A stretch of DNA of 64,000 nucleotides from Selenomonadales bacterium (GTDB taxonomy: Bacteria > Bacillota > Clostridia > Christensenellales > QALW01), in contig QALW01000010.1 of assembly GCA_003150515.1 (NCBI GenBank), positions 62,001 through 126,000 of the forward strand, written 5' to 3'. The notes beneath the pieces were generated by a model. It did not search any database, was not told where the DNA came from, and worked only from the letters and a program-made list of their open reading frames with translations. Positions 51,621 through 60,477 of this stretch are shown here, piece by piece. The position numbers and the translations under genes were made by a program. Each line of letters starts with the position of its first letter. The first letter of the stretch is position 1.

Positions 51621-51866
51621 AGCAGAATAATAACGTTTGCAAAAAGTTTTTTTAAAGCAATGCAGTTATTTTTGTACTACAAATGCTTATTATCCATCAT
51701 TCCAATGCAATAATTTTTTAAGGTATAATAGATAAAAGAATCAATAAGCGGAACCAGAAGCTTTTATGTGATTTAGAAACTTTTGGAGCCGCAGCAAAGT
51801 TTCGCGCGTTAAAATGCGCGCGTTTCTTTAGTTATTGATGAATTTTGCAGTCAGGAGGAGGAAATT
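51621..51866 (+). promoter_or_regulatory. Leader region of lipoprotein gene 4
   Basis: TATAAT at 51724-51729 without a clear -35. A CGCGC/GCGCG hairpin near 51803-51822 followed by a T-rich stretch could be an attenuator-like stem in the leader. AGGAGGAGG lies just before the start codon. Confidence 0.45.
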
Positions 51867-53375
51867 ATGAAAAAGAGGATTAAGACGTTAATCTGCGGCA
51901 TTTGTTTAATTTGCTGCCTGGGCATGCTGGCCGGCTGCGGGGAAAATAACGTTTCGCCTGCCGCCACGCCGGGGCCCACTAATACGGCCGCGGGAGCTTC
52001 GCCTTCGGAACAGGCGGCAAGCCAATATCTCAGGCCAAGAGATGAAAATCTGAAAAATGCGATTAAAGAGGGAGAGACATACAGATATTTTGTATGGACT
52101 ACTAATGATCCGGCCAATCCCTTTGAATTAGAGGCGGAGGGCAGCAGAGATTTTCTGATAAAAAGAAGAAGCGAATATGAAAGCAAATACGGAATTACTA
52201 TTGAATATGTGCAGACCGCTTCAGACTGGGCGTTTTCCTTCGCAGCGGCGGCATATTCGGGCGCTCCAATGGCGGATATTTTTAATGCCGGCGGGCCTTT
52301 TAACGTAATATCCCATTATAATTACGAGGGAAATCCGGGAAGCATATTGGAGCCTTTGAGCCAGTATTCGGAATATGCGGATTTTAATGATTCAGAATGG
52401 TTTGATACCCAAAGCCAGAAGATTACCACTTTTAACGGTCAGCTTTATTTTGCGGTTCCCAATATAGTGGGCATTGATTCGGTAGGCTTTAATCAGGCAG
52501 TATTTTTCAATAAAGCCCTGCTTGCGGATAAGGGCTATGAGGATTCCGATATATACGAGATGTATAGAGAGGGAACATGGAACTGGGAAAAATTTAAAGA
52601 AATTGCCGTGAGATGCACTGATTTGGATAACGGCGTATACGGAATACACAGCGGCGAAGGCAATTCTTTAATGTGGGGACTTATGCCCAGCAATGACTCC
52701 TATATATTATCCTCGGCGGCCGATTCTGAAACAGGGGAGAGCTATTATCAATTCAGCGGAGATTCCGCCAACGCGCTTGAAACCTGGGATTTCTTTTTAG
52801 AATTGGGCAGGCAAAACGTGCTTACTACAGAGCTTTTAGAGGATGTTGCGTTTCGCGGCGGCAATGTGGCTATGATGTCCACATATATAAACCGCGCGGC
52901 TAAAATAACCAATTACCGTCAGTATCCTCAATTTGGAATAGTGCCCGTTCCCAAAGGGCCTAAAGCGGATGAATATGTATCTTCCTGCAACTGGTTTGTG
53001 CCGCTGTGCGTATTTAAGGGGACGGCTAACCCCGCTGGTTCGGTGCAGGTGCTTTCGGAATACTGCGCTCCTAGATATGCCAAGAGCAGCCAGGAGGCTC
53101 AGGCAGATTTTGAAACGGGCGCAATGAAAATTGTATGCGATACTCAATCGGTAGAGGTGTTAAGAAGCATTCCGGAAATCTCTATAACCGAGCCGTATAT
53201 CTTATATTGGAATACGCCCACTTTTGTTGCGGACGGAACGGAGAGCGGCCTTTACAGTCTTTATAATTTGCATAATGAAGCTTTTATCCAGGGCTCGACC
53301 ACTCCGGCGGTATTATTCAGTTCAGTTAAGGAAGCGCTGAATCAGGCGCTTAAGGACGTACAGATTAACGACTAG
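51867..53375 (+). CDS. Extracellular solute-binding lipoprotein 4
   Basis: 502 residues, the most divergent of the four. Lipobox LAGC; linker shorter on Thr and richer in Pro/Ala. Family blocks persist: SGAPMADIFNAGGPF, NGQLYFAVPN, MYREGTWNWEKFKEI, FRGGNVAMMSTYINRAAK and QFGIVPVPKGPKADEYV. The central LPSNNAAILSQ block of copies 1-3 is replaced by MPSNDSYILSS, so ligand contacts may differ. Last of the array; two hairpins follow. Confidence 0.87.
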   Translation: MKKRIKTLICGICLICCLGMLAGCGENNVSPAATPGPTNTAAGASPSEQAASQYLRPRDENLKNAIKEGETYRYFVWTTNDPANPFELEAEGSRDFLIKRRSEYESKYGITIEYVQTASDWAFSFAAAAYSGAPMADIFNAGGPFNVISHYNYEGNPGSILEPLSQYSEYADFNDSEWFDTQSQKITTFNGQLYFAVPNIVGIDSVGFNQAVFFNKALLADKGYEDSDIYEMYREGTWNWEKFKEIAVRCTDLDNGVYGIHSGEGNSLMWGLMPSNDSYILSSAADSETGESYYQFSGDSANALETWDFFLELGRQNVLTTELLEDVAFRGGNVAMMSTYINRAAKITNYRQYPQFGIVPVPKGPKADEYVSSCNWFVPLCVFKGTANPAGSVQVLSEYCAPRYAKSSQEAQADFETGAMKIVCDTQSVEVLRSIPEISITEPYILYWNTPTFVADGTESGLYSLYNLHNEAFIQGSTTPAVLFSSVKEALNQALKDVQIND

Positions 53376-53395
53376 ACAATACAATCAGAATACGA

Positions 53396-53503
53396 AACTG
53401 CGCCGTTGTTTTGCAGCCTGCCTGCATAGCGGCGCAGTTCGCCGTTTATAGACAAGGATGCCTTTTGGAGCTTGCCGCCCGGCTGATTAATCAGCCGGGC
53501 GGC
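53396..53503 (+). terminator. Two hairpins after lipoprotein gene 4
   Basis: A 10-bp stem (53396-53405 with 53430-53439), then an exact 30-bp palindrome (53474-53503). No T run follows either, so the terminator role is inferred from position. Confidence 0.55.
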
Positions 53504-53593
53504 ATAGCTGCTTTGGATGTAACACCGGCTTTTTCCCCCGCCCACCCACCCCCTTCGCGCGCATCCGAAATGCCGTCAACATTCCCGGCGTTT

Positions 53594-53641
53594 AAAAAAT
53601 AAGCTCGTTTCCGGACTTATGAAAGCGTCCGGAAACGAGCT
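53594..53641 (-). terminator. metY operon terminator
   Basis: A 15-bp perfect stem (53602-53616 with 53627-53641); on the minus strand it is followed by TATTTTTTAAA. It ends the metG-tatD-radical SAM-metY transcript. Confidence 0.93.
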
Positions 53642-53662
53642 GCTTTGGAGATAGAAGAAAGA

Positions 53663-54922
53663 TTAGCTTAACGCTTGCTCTATATCCGCAATTATGTCTT
53701 CGATATTTTCAATGCCCACAGAAAAGCGGATTAAATCGGGGCTTACGCCGGCGTCTATGAGCTGCTGCTCGGTAAGCTGGCGATGCGTTGTGCTGGCGGG
53801 ATGAATTACGCAGGTGCGCGCGTCGGCCACATGGGTGACAATAGCGGCAAGCTGGAGCTGATTCATAAATTTCATTGCGGCTTCCCGGCCTCCCTTGACT
53901 CCGAAGCTTACTACTCCCGAACAGCCGTTGGGCAGATATTTCTGCGCAAGCGCATAATTTTTGCTGCTCTTAAGCCCGGGATAATTTACCCAGCTTATTT
54001 TGTCGTTGCTTTCAAGGAATTCCGCAACTTTAAGCGCGTTGTAGGAATGGCGTTCCATGCGCAGCGCAAGCGTTTCAAGGCCTAAATTGAGTATAAAAGC
54101 GCTCATGGCCTGGGGCGTGCTTCCCAAATCCCGCATAAGCTGCACCCGCGCCTTAGTTATAAAAGCGGCGCTGCCGAAATCCTTGGTATATGTCACGCCG
54201 TGATAGCTCTCATCAGGCTGATTCAGGCCGGGGAAATCTCCCCGAGTCCAGTCGAAGTTTCCGCTGTCCACTATCATTCCGCCCACTACCGTTGCATGCC
54301 CGTCCATATATTTGGTGGTGGAATGTATAACTATATCCGCTCCGAATTGGAAAGGACGGCATAATATGGGCGTGGGGAAAGTGTTGTCTATAATAAGGGG
54401 GATATTATGCGCGTGCGCGGCCTGAGCAAATCTTTCAATATCCAGCACGTCTAAAGAGGGATTGGTCAGCGTTTCGCCGTAAACGAGCTTGGTACGGCTG
54501 TCAATCTGAGATTCTATTTCCTCCCGGCTGGCTTCGGGCAGAATATAGCGGCATTCAATACCCATGCGCTTGAGAGTTACAGAAAAGAGATTGACAGTGC
54601 CTCCGTATATAGCCGAACTGCATACAAAATTATCCCCGGCAGAGCATAAATTTAGTATGCTTATAAGAATGGCCGCTTGCCCGGAGGAGGTCATCATGGC
54701 CCCGATGCCGCCCTCCAGCATGGCGACTTTTTCTTCTACAAAGGCTACCGAGGGATTGCTTATCCGGCTGTACATATGGCCTTCCTTTTTCAAATCGAAC
54801 AGCTCGCCCAGCGTCTGAGCAGAATCATATTTATAGGTTGTGCTCTGATATATGGGCATAACGCGGGGCTCTCCGTTTTTAGGCGAATATCCTGCCTGTA
54901 TGCAAATGGTTTCGGGTTTCAT
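53663..54922 (-). CDS. metY: O-acetylhomoserine sulfhydrylase (homocysteine synthase)
   Basis: PLP enzyme making homocysteine from O-acetylhomoserine and sulfide, the last step before methionine. 419 residues of the Cys/Met metabolism family: YKYDSAQTLGELFDL, RISNPSVAFVEEKVAMLEGG, LIIDNTFPTPILCRPFQFGAD, and the PLP lysine in HSTTKYMDGHATVVGG near residue 208. Related gamma-lyases cannot be ruled out entirely. It lies 6 nt after the radical SAM gene, placing it under the Met T-box upstream of metG. Confidence 0.92.
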   Translation of the reverse strand: MKPETICIQAGYSPKNGEPRVMPIYQSTTYKYDSAQTLGELFDLKKEGHMYSRISNPSVAFVEEKVAMLEGGIGAMMTSSGQAAILISILNLCSAGDNFVCSSAIYGGTVNLFSVTLKRMGIECRYILPEASREEIESQIDSRTKLVYGETLTNPSLDVLDIERFAQAAHAHNIPLIIDNTFPTPILCRPFQFGADIVIHSTTKYMDGHATVVGGMIVDSGNFDWTRGDFPGLNQPDESYHGVTYTKDFGSAAFITKARVQLMRDLGSTPQAMSAFILNLGLETLALRMERHSYNALKVAEFLESNDKISWVNYPGLKSSKNYALAQKYLPNGCSGVVSFGVKGGREAAMKFMNQLQLAAIVTHVADARTCVIHPASTTHRQLTEQQLIDAGVSPDLIRFSVGIENIEDIIADIEQALS

Positions 54923-54928
54923 AATTAA

Positions 54929-55528
54929 TTAGTCCTCCTTTGTGATAAGTGTTCTTACGCGAAATTTTACGCCCAGCCTTTGGGCTATTTCGCGGCATTC
55001 TTCAATTTCTTTTTGAGGCATTACGTCCACAACGCTCAGAATAACATTGGGCACATATTCCTTTACTCTGCGGGCAAAATCCAGCATTTCTTCAAATCCC
55101 CTTTCACCCTCGCAGCATTGGCACAGCTCCTGGTAATGCCGGGCGCTGGAGGCGTTGAGACTGATGCTTATTGTGTCCACTAAGCCTCTAAAAAGGGGGG
55201 CGACGTCCCTTTTGGCAATCATGGAGGCGTGCCCGTTTGTGTTAATGCGTATGGGAACGCTGAATTTTTTTAAATATCTGCATATTTGGAGGAGTACGTC
55301 CAGCCTTTCAGTGGGCTCTCCGAAGCCGCAGAAAACTATTTCATCATATTTTTCCGGATTGGGTATGAGTTGGATTACCTGTTCCGCATCCGGCTCTTTT
55401 TCCAGCCAGAGCCTTTGGCCGCCCATGCCGTCCGTCTGGGAGCGCACGCAGAATACGCAGCTGTTTGTGCAGCGGTTGGTGAGATTTATATAAAGGGAAT
55501 TTCCCAAAGTATATATGTAGTTGTCCAA
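54929..55528 (-). CDS. TatD-associated radical SAM protein
   Basis: About 199 residues. The iron-sulfur ligand motif is CTNSCVFC (CxxxCxxC) near residue 17, followed by VFCGFGEPTERLD with the GGE-like SAM site. Partial-length radical SAM proteins of this kind are typically encoded beside tatD; the reaction is unknown. Start: TTG at 55528 after AAAGGAAG. The frame continues upstream, but that part overlaps the end of tatD and has no family similarity. Confidence 0.85.
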   Translation of the reverse strand: MDNYIYTLGNSLYINLTNRCTNSCVFCVRSQTDGMGGQRLWLEKEPDAEQVIQLIPNPEKYDEIVFCGFGEPTERLDVLLQICRYLKKFSVPIRINTNGHASMIAKRDVAPLFRGLVDTISISLNASSARHYQELCQCCEGERGFEEMLDFARRVKEYVPNVILSVVDVMPQKEIEECREIAQRLGVKFRVRTLITKED

Positions 55529-55571
55529 AATAATAACTTCCTTTCCGCGGCCTGAAAAACCGCTGATATAG

Positions 55572-56351
55572 CTAATTCTGCTGGCCGAAAAAGAGCGTCT
55601 GCGCGTTAAGGCAAGTCTGCCTTGCGGCCTCCTGGGGGCTGATATTCCATATTTCGCCCAGCTTCTGCGCCACATAAAGCACATAATCAGGCTGGTTGCG
55701 TTTTCCTCTTAACGGTTCGGGCGCCATATACGGGCTGTCCGTTTCTATAAGCGCTTTCTCATGCGGAACAGCGGCGGCTGTTTCAACGGCCTGGCGCGCG
55801 TTTTTAAAGGTGAGCACTCCTGAAAAGGAGATATAAAGCCCCAGCTTTAAAAATTGCTCCGCCTTGCCCGGGCTGCCCGAAAAGCAATGCATAACCCCGC
55901 GCAGCCGCCCCTTGAAGGGGGAGAGTATCTCCAGCATGTCTCCGCAGGCGTCCCGTTCATGCAGGCTTACCGGCTTATTCATGCTTACGGCCAGCTCGAG
56001 CTGGGCTTTAAGGGCCTCTTTCTGCATCTCGCGGGGCGCTCCCTCGTAATGATAGTCCAGACCGATTTCTCCCAGCGCCAGGCATTTTTCATGCGTTAAA
56101 AGCGTTTCCAGCTCTTTAAGAGAGGAGGCGGTCATTTTGGGAGTGTCGTGCGGATAAAAGCCCGCTCCGAACCAGACATGCGGATATTTTTCCGCGTATT
56201 GGCACGCTATGCGGGAGCTGTCCAGATCAGTCCCCACCCAGAGTATATGCTTTATGCCCTGTTCGGGCATGGCCTGAATAATTTGATCCCGCTCTGCGTC
56301 AAATCGCCTGTCGTCCATATGGCAATGAGTATCAAAAAGCAGCCTTTCCAT
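55572..56351 (-). CDS. tatD: TatD-family metal-dependent hydrolase
   Basis: 259-residue TIM-barrel hydrolase, a DNase or related phosphoesterase of the amidohydrolase superfamily. DTHCHMDDRRF at the N-terminus (two metal His), ALGEIGLDYHYEG (Glu ligand) near residue 95, MHCFSGSPGKAEQFL near 152, and ETDSPYMAPEPLRGKRNQP (Asp). It starts directly after the metG stop, a pairing common in Firmicutes (metG-tatD). Confidence 0.96.
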   Translation of the reverse strand: MERLLFDTHCHMDDRRFDAERDQIIQAMPEQGIKHILWVGTDLDSSRIACQYAEKYPHVWFGAGFYPHDTPKMTASSLKELETLLTHEKCLALGEIGLDYHYEGAPREMQKEALKAQLELAVSMNKPVSLHERDACGDMLEILSPFKGRLRGVMHCFSGSPGKAEQFLKLGLYISFSGVLTFKNARQAVETAAAVPHEKALIETDSPYMAPEPLRGKRNQPDYVLYVAQKLGEIWNISPQEAARQTCLNAQTLFFGQQN

Positions 56352-58283
56352 TTATCTTACCTTTGCTCCCGCTCCCAGAACAGATTGGGGAGAAATTATT
56401 TTTAATTCGCCCTTCTCATTTTCGCCGCATAAAATCATGCCCTCACTTAATATGCCCCTCAGCTTGACGGGCTTAAGATTGGCCACTACCACTACCTCTT
56501 TGCCTATTAATTCCTCGGGCGAATAATATTGAGCTATGCCTGAGACAATTGTGCGCTCCTGGCCGATATCCACTATGGATTTAAGCAGCTTATCCGCTCC
56601 TTTAACCTTTTCCGAATGCTTTATAACTCCTATTCTTAAATCCAGCTTGTCAAACTGCTCTATGGAGATTTCTTCCTTTTGTATTTCTTTCTGCTTTTCC
56701 TGAGCAGGCTGGGGCTCGGACGCATTCAGCGCCTCCAGCGCGGCCAATTCCTTATCCATATCAATTCGGGGGAATAAAACATTGGTATGGCTGATATGCG
56801 TTCCTGGCTTTAAAACGCCGAATTTTTGAATGCTCTCCCAGGAAGTCTGCTCCGTGCCCAGCGCTTTAAAGAGGTGCACGCTGGTCTTAACCATGACCGG
56901 ACTGCTTAAAACCCCTATTATGCGCAGGCTTTCGGCCAGATTATATAGAACCGTGCCCAAGCGGGCCTTTTTAGCCTCGTCTTTGGCCAGAGCCCAGGGC
57001 ATGGTCTGGTCTATATATTTGTTGCAGCGCGAGATATACTGCCAAAGGGAAGCCAGCGCGGCCGAGAACTGCAGTTCGTCCATTTTGGCGGCGTAATCGG
57101 CCGTTGTTTGAAGACACATTTTTTGAAGCTCCGAATCTATTTCCTCGGGCGCTTCAGGCGCGGGCAGCACGCCGTTGAAATATTTTTCTATCATGGCTGT
57201 CGTACGGCTTAAAAGATTGCCCAAATCGTTGGCCAAATCGCTGTTGATGCGGTGTATCAGAGCCTGGTTGGTGAAATTGCCGTCTGCTCCGAAAGTCATT
57301 TCGCGCATAAGGAAATATCTCAGCGCGTCCGAGCCGTAACGCTGGCAGAGGGCGACAGGATCCACCACGTTGCCCCGGCTTTTGCTCATCTTTTCTCCGC
57401 CGAATACCAGCCAGCCGTGCCCGAACACCTGCTTGGGCAGGGGAAGTTCAAGGGCCATGAGGATTGCCGGCCAGATGATCGTATGGAAACGCACAATCTC
57501 CTTGCCCACAAGATGAAGCTGGGCGGGCCAGTATTTTTCAAACAGGGAATCGTCCTCCGAAAGATAGCCCAGGGCGGTTATATAGTTGCTAAGCGCGTCC
57601 AGCCAGACGTAAACGGTATGGTTTTGGTCAAACGGCACGGGTATGCCCCATTTAACGGAGGTGCGGGAGACGCATAAATCCTCCAGCCCGGGCAGCAGGA
57701 AATTATTAAGCATTTCATTGCGCCGGGAGGCCGGCTGTATAAAATCGGGATGCTCCTCTATATATTTTATAAGCCTGTCCTGATAGGCGCTCAGACGGAA
57801 GAAATAGCTTTCCTCCTTCATCTTTTGCACAGGGCGTCCGCAGTCGGGGCAAAGCCCGTCCTGGAGCTGAGTTTCAGTCCAGAAGGATTCGCAGGGCGTG
57901 CAGTACCAGCCCTCGTATTCGCTTTTATATATATCTCCCTTGTCATAGAGCTTTTTAAAGATTTTCTGGACGCATTTTACATGCTCCTCGTCGGTAGTGC
58001 GGATGTATTTGTCGTATTTGACGTCCATCAGCTCCCAGAGGGCTTTTATATTTTTAACTATGCCGTCCACATATTCCTTGGGGGAGACATTGGCTTCGGC
58101 GGCCTTTTTGGCAATTTTCTGGCCGTGCTCGTCCGAGCCCGTCAGGAAAAATACGTCGCAGCCTCTTAATTTTTTATATCTTGCCATAGTGTCGGCGGCT
58201 ACTGAGCAGTAGCTGTGTCCGATATGCAGATTATCGCTGGGATAATATATTGGGGTAGTGATATAATAGGTTTCCTTTTTCAT
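56352..58283 (-). CDS. metG: Methionyl-tRNA synthetase
   Basis: Charges tRNA-Met. 643 residues of the MetG2 type: class I HIGH-like HIGHSYCSVAAD at residue 20, zinc-type knuckle cysteines (CTPCESFWTE ... CPDCGRP), KMSKS in GGEKMSKSRGNVVDP near 296, and a C-terminal tRNA-binding OB fold (about 540-643, FDKLDLRIGVIKHSEKVKGA). ATG at 58283 is used because GAAAGGAACGG precedes it and the protein begins correctly; the open frame further upstream is the T-box leader. Confidence 0.98.
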   Translation of the reverse strand: MKKETYYITTPIYYPSDNLHIGHSYCSVAADTMARYKKLRGCDVFFLTGSDEHGQKIAKKAAEANVSPKEYVDGIVKNIKALWELMDVKYDKYIRTTDEEHVKCVQKIFKKLYDKGDIYKSEYEGWYCTPCESFWTETQLQDGLCPDCGRPVQKMKEESYFFRLSAYQDRLIKYIEEHPDFIQPASRRNEMLNNFLLPGLEDLCVSRTSVKWGIPVPFDQNHTVYVWLDALSNYITALGYLSEDDSLFEKYWPAQLHLVGKEIVRFHTIIWPAILMALELPLPKQVFGHGWLVFGGEKMSKSRGNVVDPVALCQRYGSDALRYFLMREMTFGADGNFTNQALIHRINSDLANDLGNLLSRTTAMIEKYFNGVLPAPEAPEEIDSELQKMCLQTTADYAAKMDELQFSAALASLWQYISRCNKYIDQTMPWALAKDEAKKARLGTVLYNLAESLRIIGVLSSPVMVKTSVHLFKALGTEQTSWESIQKFGVLKPGTHISHTNVLFPRIDMDKELAALEALNASEPQPAQEKQKEIQKEEISIEQFDKLDLRIGVIKHSEKVKGADKLLKSIVDIGQERTIVSGIAQYYSPEELIGKEVVVVANLKPVKLRGILSEGMILCGENEKGELKIISPQSVLGAGAKVR

Positions 58284-58318
58284 TTCCGTTCCTTTCCGCC
58301 CTATGGGGGCGATTAAAT

Positions 58319-58569
58319 AAAAAGCGGTTTTCTCGCCAGGGGCGAGAAAACCGCGGTACCACCCTGATTCCCGGCAGGTTCTTTTATATTTTAAGAACGG
58401 CCGGCTTATTGAGCCCGTAACGGGGGCAAGGCGATTAAGCTCCGCAATCCATATTTTACGCTTTCCCTGCCGCCGGCTTTCACCTTTTCCCGGCTCTCTT
58501 TCAGGCCCCAGTCCAGCGCTACTCAATTGCATCAACGCTTTTAAATATTAATGATATTTTCTTTTAATT
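58319..58569 (-). ncRNA. T-box riboswitch leader of the metG operon
   Basis: Read on the minus strand: stem I with AGTAG (about 58520) and AGAGAG near 58499, GGTG near 58484; an ATG followed by GA at 58452-58450 in the specifier position; the T-box GGTGGTACCGCGG within 58351-58364; and a 14-bp terminator stem (58324-58337 with 58341-58354) with a T run. The specifier therefore reads as Met. It should switch on metG, tatD, the radical SAM gene and metY when tRNA-Met is uncharged. Confidence 0.92.
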
Positions 58570-58575
58570 TAATAT

Positions 58576-58604
58576 ATTTTATGCATGCAAAATACTTTTG
58601 TCAA
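58576..58604 (-). promoter_or_regulatory. Promoter of the metG operon
   Basis: Minus strand: TTGACA (58599-58604), 17-nt spacer, TAAAAT (58576-58581), directly ahead of the T-box leader. Confidence 0.85.
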
Positions 58605-58630
58605 GCGTTTTATTTTAAAACGCCCTCATT

Positions 58631-59911
58631 TCAGTTTTTGCCCCTTTTTATGCGGCGGTGCACAGCCCAGGCTGCGATTCCGGCAATGGCGCAGCTTAAT
58701 ACGGCGGTAACGGCCATGAGGGCAATGGAGGATTGTTTCGGTTCGCTTGCGGGCGAGGCGGAAGAGGAGCAAAAAGCAGTCTGGAGGCATGAAGGCGAAA
58801 CGGCCGGACTGGCGCTTGATTTAAATGTGCGCGTCGGCCGCGGAGTGCGGGGCGTGCGCTCGGGCGAAGGCGAGGGCTCCAGAGTTGCTTCGGGCGTATT
58901 TTCGTCGGTAGGGGAAGCGGAGGGCTGGATTATTAAATTAAGGAAGCGGTGTTCAAATTCCAGATGATATATGTATTCCTCCAGCGTAAAGAGCTGATGA
59001 GTTTCGGGAATATTTGCCCAGTATTCGTCTTTGGGCACCCGGTAAATATAAATTCCCTGGTCGGTTTTAAGAGTGATTACGTCAAAGACGGGTATGCTGT
59101 CATAGTCGTAAACGGATATGCCGCCAGGGGGCAGCATAGATCTATTTTTGCCGTCCGCGTCCGTATATTCTGGCGTATAGTATAATGTGTAACCTCGGCC
59201 AAAAGCATCGGGGCAACTGTAGTATGTATCGCTTACCGTATATATTCCCTGTATATCGGCGCCCAGCTCTTTAACTGCGTCATAGGCTTCCGCAACATTG
59301 CTCCATAACGAAGGCTCGCCCGAAACAGGATAAGCTTCATAAAAATATATATAGCTTGGGACGGGGCTGGGCGGCTGTTCTTTGTCAGGCTTCTCCCCCG
59401 GCATCCGAGGATATGCGTCATTAAATAGAAACAGGGCCACGCATTCGCCGTCCGAATATGCGGGGACTATAAAATTTCTATTGTGGTCGTTATGATAAAG
59501 GCTTTTTATAGGTATTCCATCATAATTCATGAACATATCCAGATTTATTTCTATTTTTTCATCCCGGCCCTCATAGTCATATATTTCCTTATATGCGTCA
59601 AAATATTCGGCAAGATGACCGTAGTTGGCAAAATTATTACCGCTCATGGTTCCAATCCACGCCTTTGAAAAATCCAGCTCGGCGTTGTATTTTTCCAGAT
59701 AATCTATCATAGGAGTGTAATCGTCATATAACGAGCTTTCCGCGCCGTGCTTAAGCCGAATCATTTCCCGGCCGTCGGGCGGCAGAAAGAAAGAGGCTTT
59801 CCATTCCTCAGAGGCGGCCTCCTCATTTTGGGAAACGCCCGCGGCCCCTGCGGCCGGCGTCATCAAAAGCAGAAGCATAATTGAAATTAAGGCTTTTTTA
59901 ATATATTTCAT
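58631..59911 (-). CDS. Membrane-anchored surface protein of unknown function
   Basis: 426 residues. Signal peptide (MKYIKKALISIMLLLLMTPA, cut after AGA or so), a large outer domain rich in Tyr and Asp (about 30-325) with motifs such as GTMSGNNFANYGHLAEYFDA and TLYYTPEYTDADGKNR, then a Pro/Ser/Thr/Arg linker (about 330-390). One C-terminal membrane helix (about 395-418) ends in a basic tail (HRRIKRGKN). Classic signal-domain-linker-anchor layout. No family recognised. Lies upstream of nothing on its strand, so likely transcribed alone. Confidence 0.82.
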   Translation of the reverse strand: MKYIKKALISIMLLLLMTPAAGAAGVSQNEEAASEEWKASFFLPPDGREMIRLKHGAESSLYDDYTPMIDYLEKYNAELDFSKAWIGTMSGNNFANYGHLAEYFDAYKEIYDYEGRDEKIEINLDMFMNYDGIPIKSLYHNDHNRNFIVPAYSDGECVALFLFNDAYPRMPGEKPDKEQPPSPVPSYIYFYEAYPVSGEPSLWSNVAEAYDAVKELGADIQGIYTVSDTYYSCPDAFGRGYTLYYTPEYTDADGKNRSMLPPGGISVYDYDSIPVFDVITLKTDQGIYIYRVPKDEYWANIPETHQLFTLEEYIYHLEFEHRFLNLIIQPSASPTDENTPEATLEPSPSPERTPRTPRPTRTFKSSASPAVSPSCLQTAFCSSSASPASEPKQSSIALMAVTAVLSCAIAGIAAWAVHRRIKRGKN

Positions 59912-60139
59912 AAGCTTCCTCCGGAAATATAGATTTTCGCCCCATCAAGGCGGAGCATAAAGATAAAATTTATAAAAGCATTAATTATGGAAAAGAGGTT
60001 GGATTAAAGATTGCTGTGCGAGTCAAGCTGAAGAACAAAAATATACTTATATATAATGATACAGAGTCTTTTGCGAATGTCAAGGTTTTTAGGAAAATTA
60101 ATTAATAAATTTTGTAAAATAAAAGGAATATTTTGATTC

Positions 60140-60168
60140 TTGTTTATAGGGCTGAATGAATATATAAT
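60140..60168 (+). promoter_or_regulatory. Promoter of the antitoxin-mazF pair
   Basis: TTGTTT (60140-60145), 17-nt spacer, TATAAT (60163-60168), shortly before ATGGAGGAATAAG and the antitoxin ATG. The remaining stretch back to 59912 is AT-rich with nothing recognised. Confidence 0.7.
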
Positions 60169-60198
60169 TATGGTACATAATAAATGGAGGAATAAGAA

Positions 60199-60477
60199 AT
60201 GTCCGTAAAAACAGGCGGGAAAAAGAAAAATGCTCGGCGGGAAAAGAAGTTATGCGGCGCTGTCAGAGGGCACATAAACGGACAAACTGAGCATTGTGCG
60301 CATAGAATAGAAGTGAGGGAGAGTCTGGCCAGAGGGTATAAAAAATGGGCCGAGGTGAATCTTGAGCTTGCGAACTATTGCCTCTGCGCTGAAAACGACC
60401 TCCCGATTTTAACAAAAGGTACGACGGAGAGTGATAAAGATTGCCAAAACGCGGAGAAATATATTACGCCGATTTGA
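60199..60477 (+). CDS. EndoAI-like antitoxin with atypical N-terminus
   Basis: 92 residues just ahead of a MazF/EndoA toxin, overlapping it by 37 nt. The middle (VRESLARGYKKWAEVNLELA, then NYCLCAEND) clearly matches the toxin-binding tail of EndoAI (RESMRRGYxEMAxINLxIA...AE). But the usual ribbon-helix-helix DNA-binding domain is absent. In its place is a basic stretch with C, H, C and H (KLCGAVRGHINGQTEHCAHR) that might hold a metal. It probably neutralises the toxin, while autoregulation may work differently. GGAGG before the ATG. Confidence 0.75.
   Translation: MSVKTGGKKKNARREKKLCGAVRGHINGQTEHCAHRIEVRESLARGYKKWAEVNLELANYCLCAENDLPILTKGTTESDKDCQNAEKYITPI

Noticed and set aside
55529..55684. 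N-terminal extension of the radical SAM gene
   Set aside because: It overlaps the 3' end of tatD, is Arg/Ser-rich without family similarity, and the TTG at 55528 has a good ribosome binding site.
58284..58535. N-terminal extension of metG
   Set aside because: This part is the T-box leader and terminator; the enzyme starts normally at 58283 after a good ribosome binding site.
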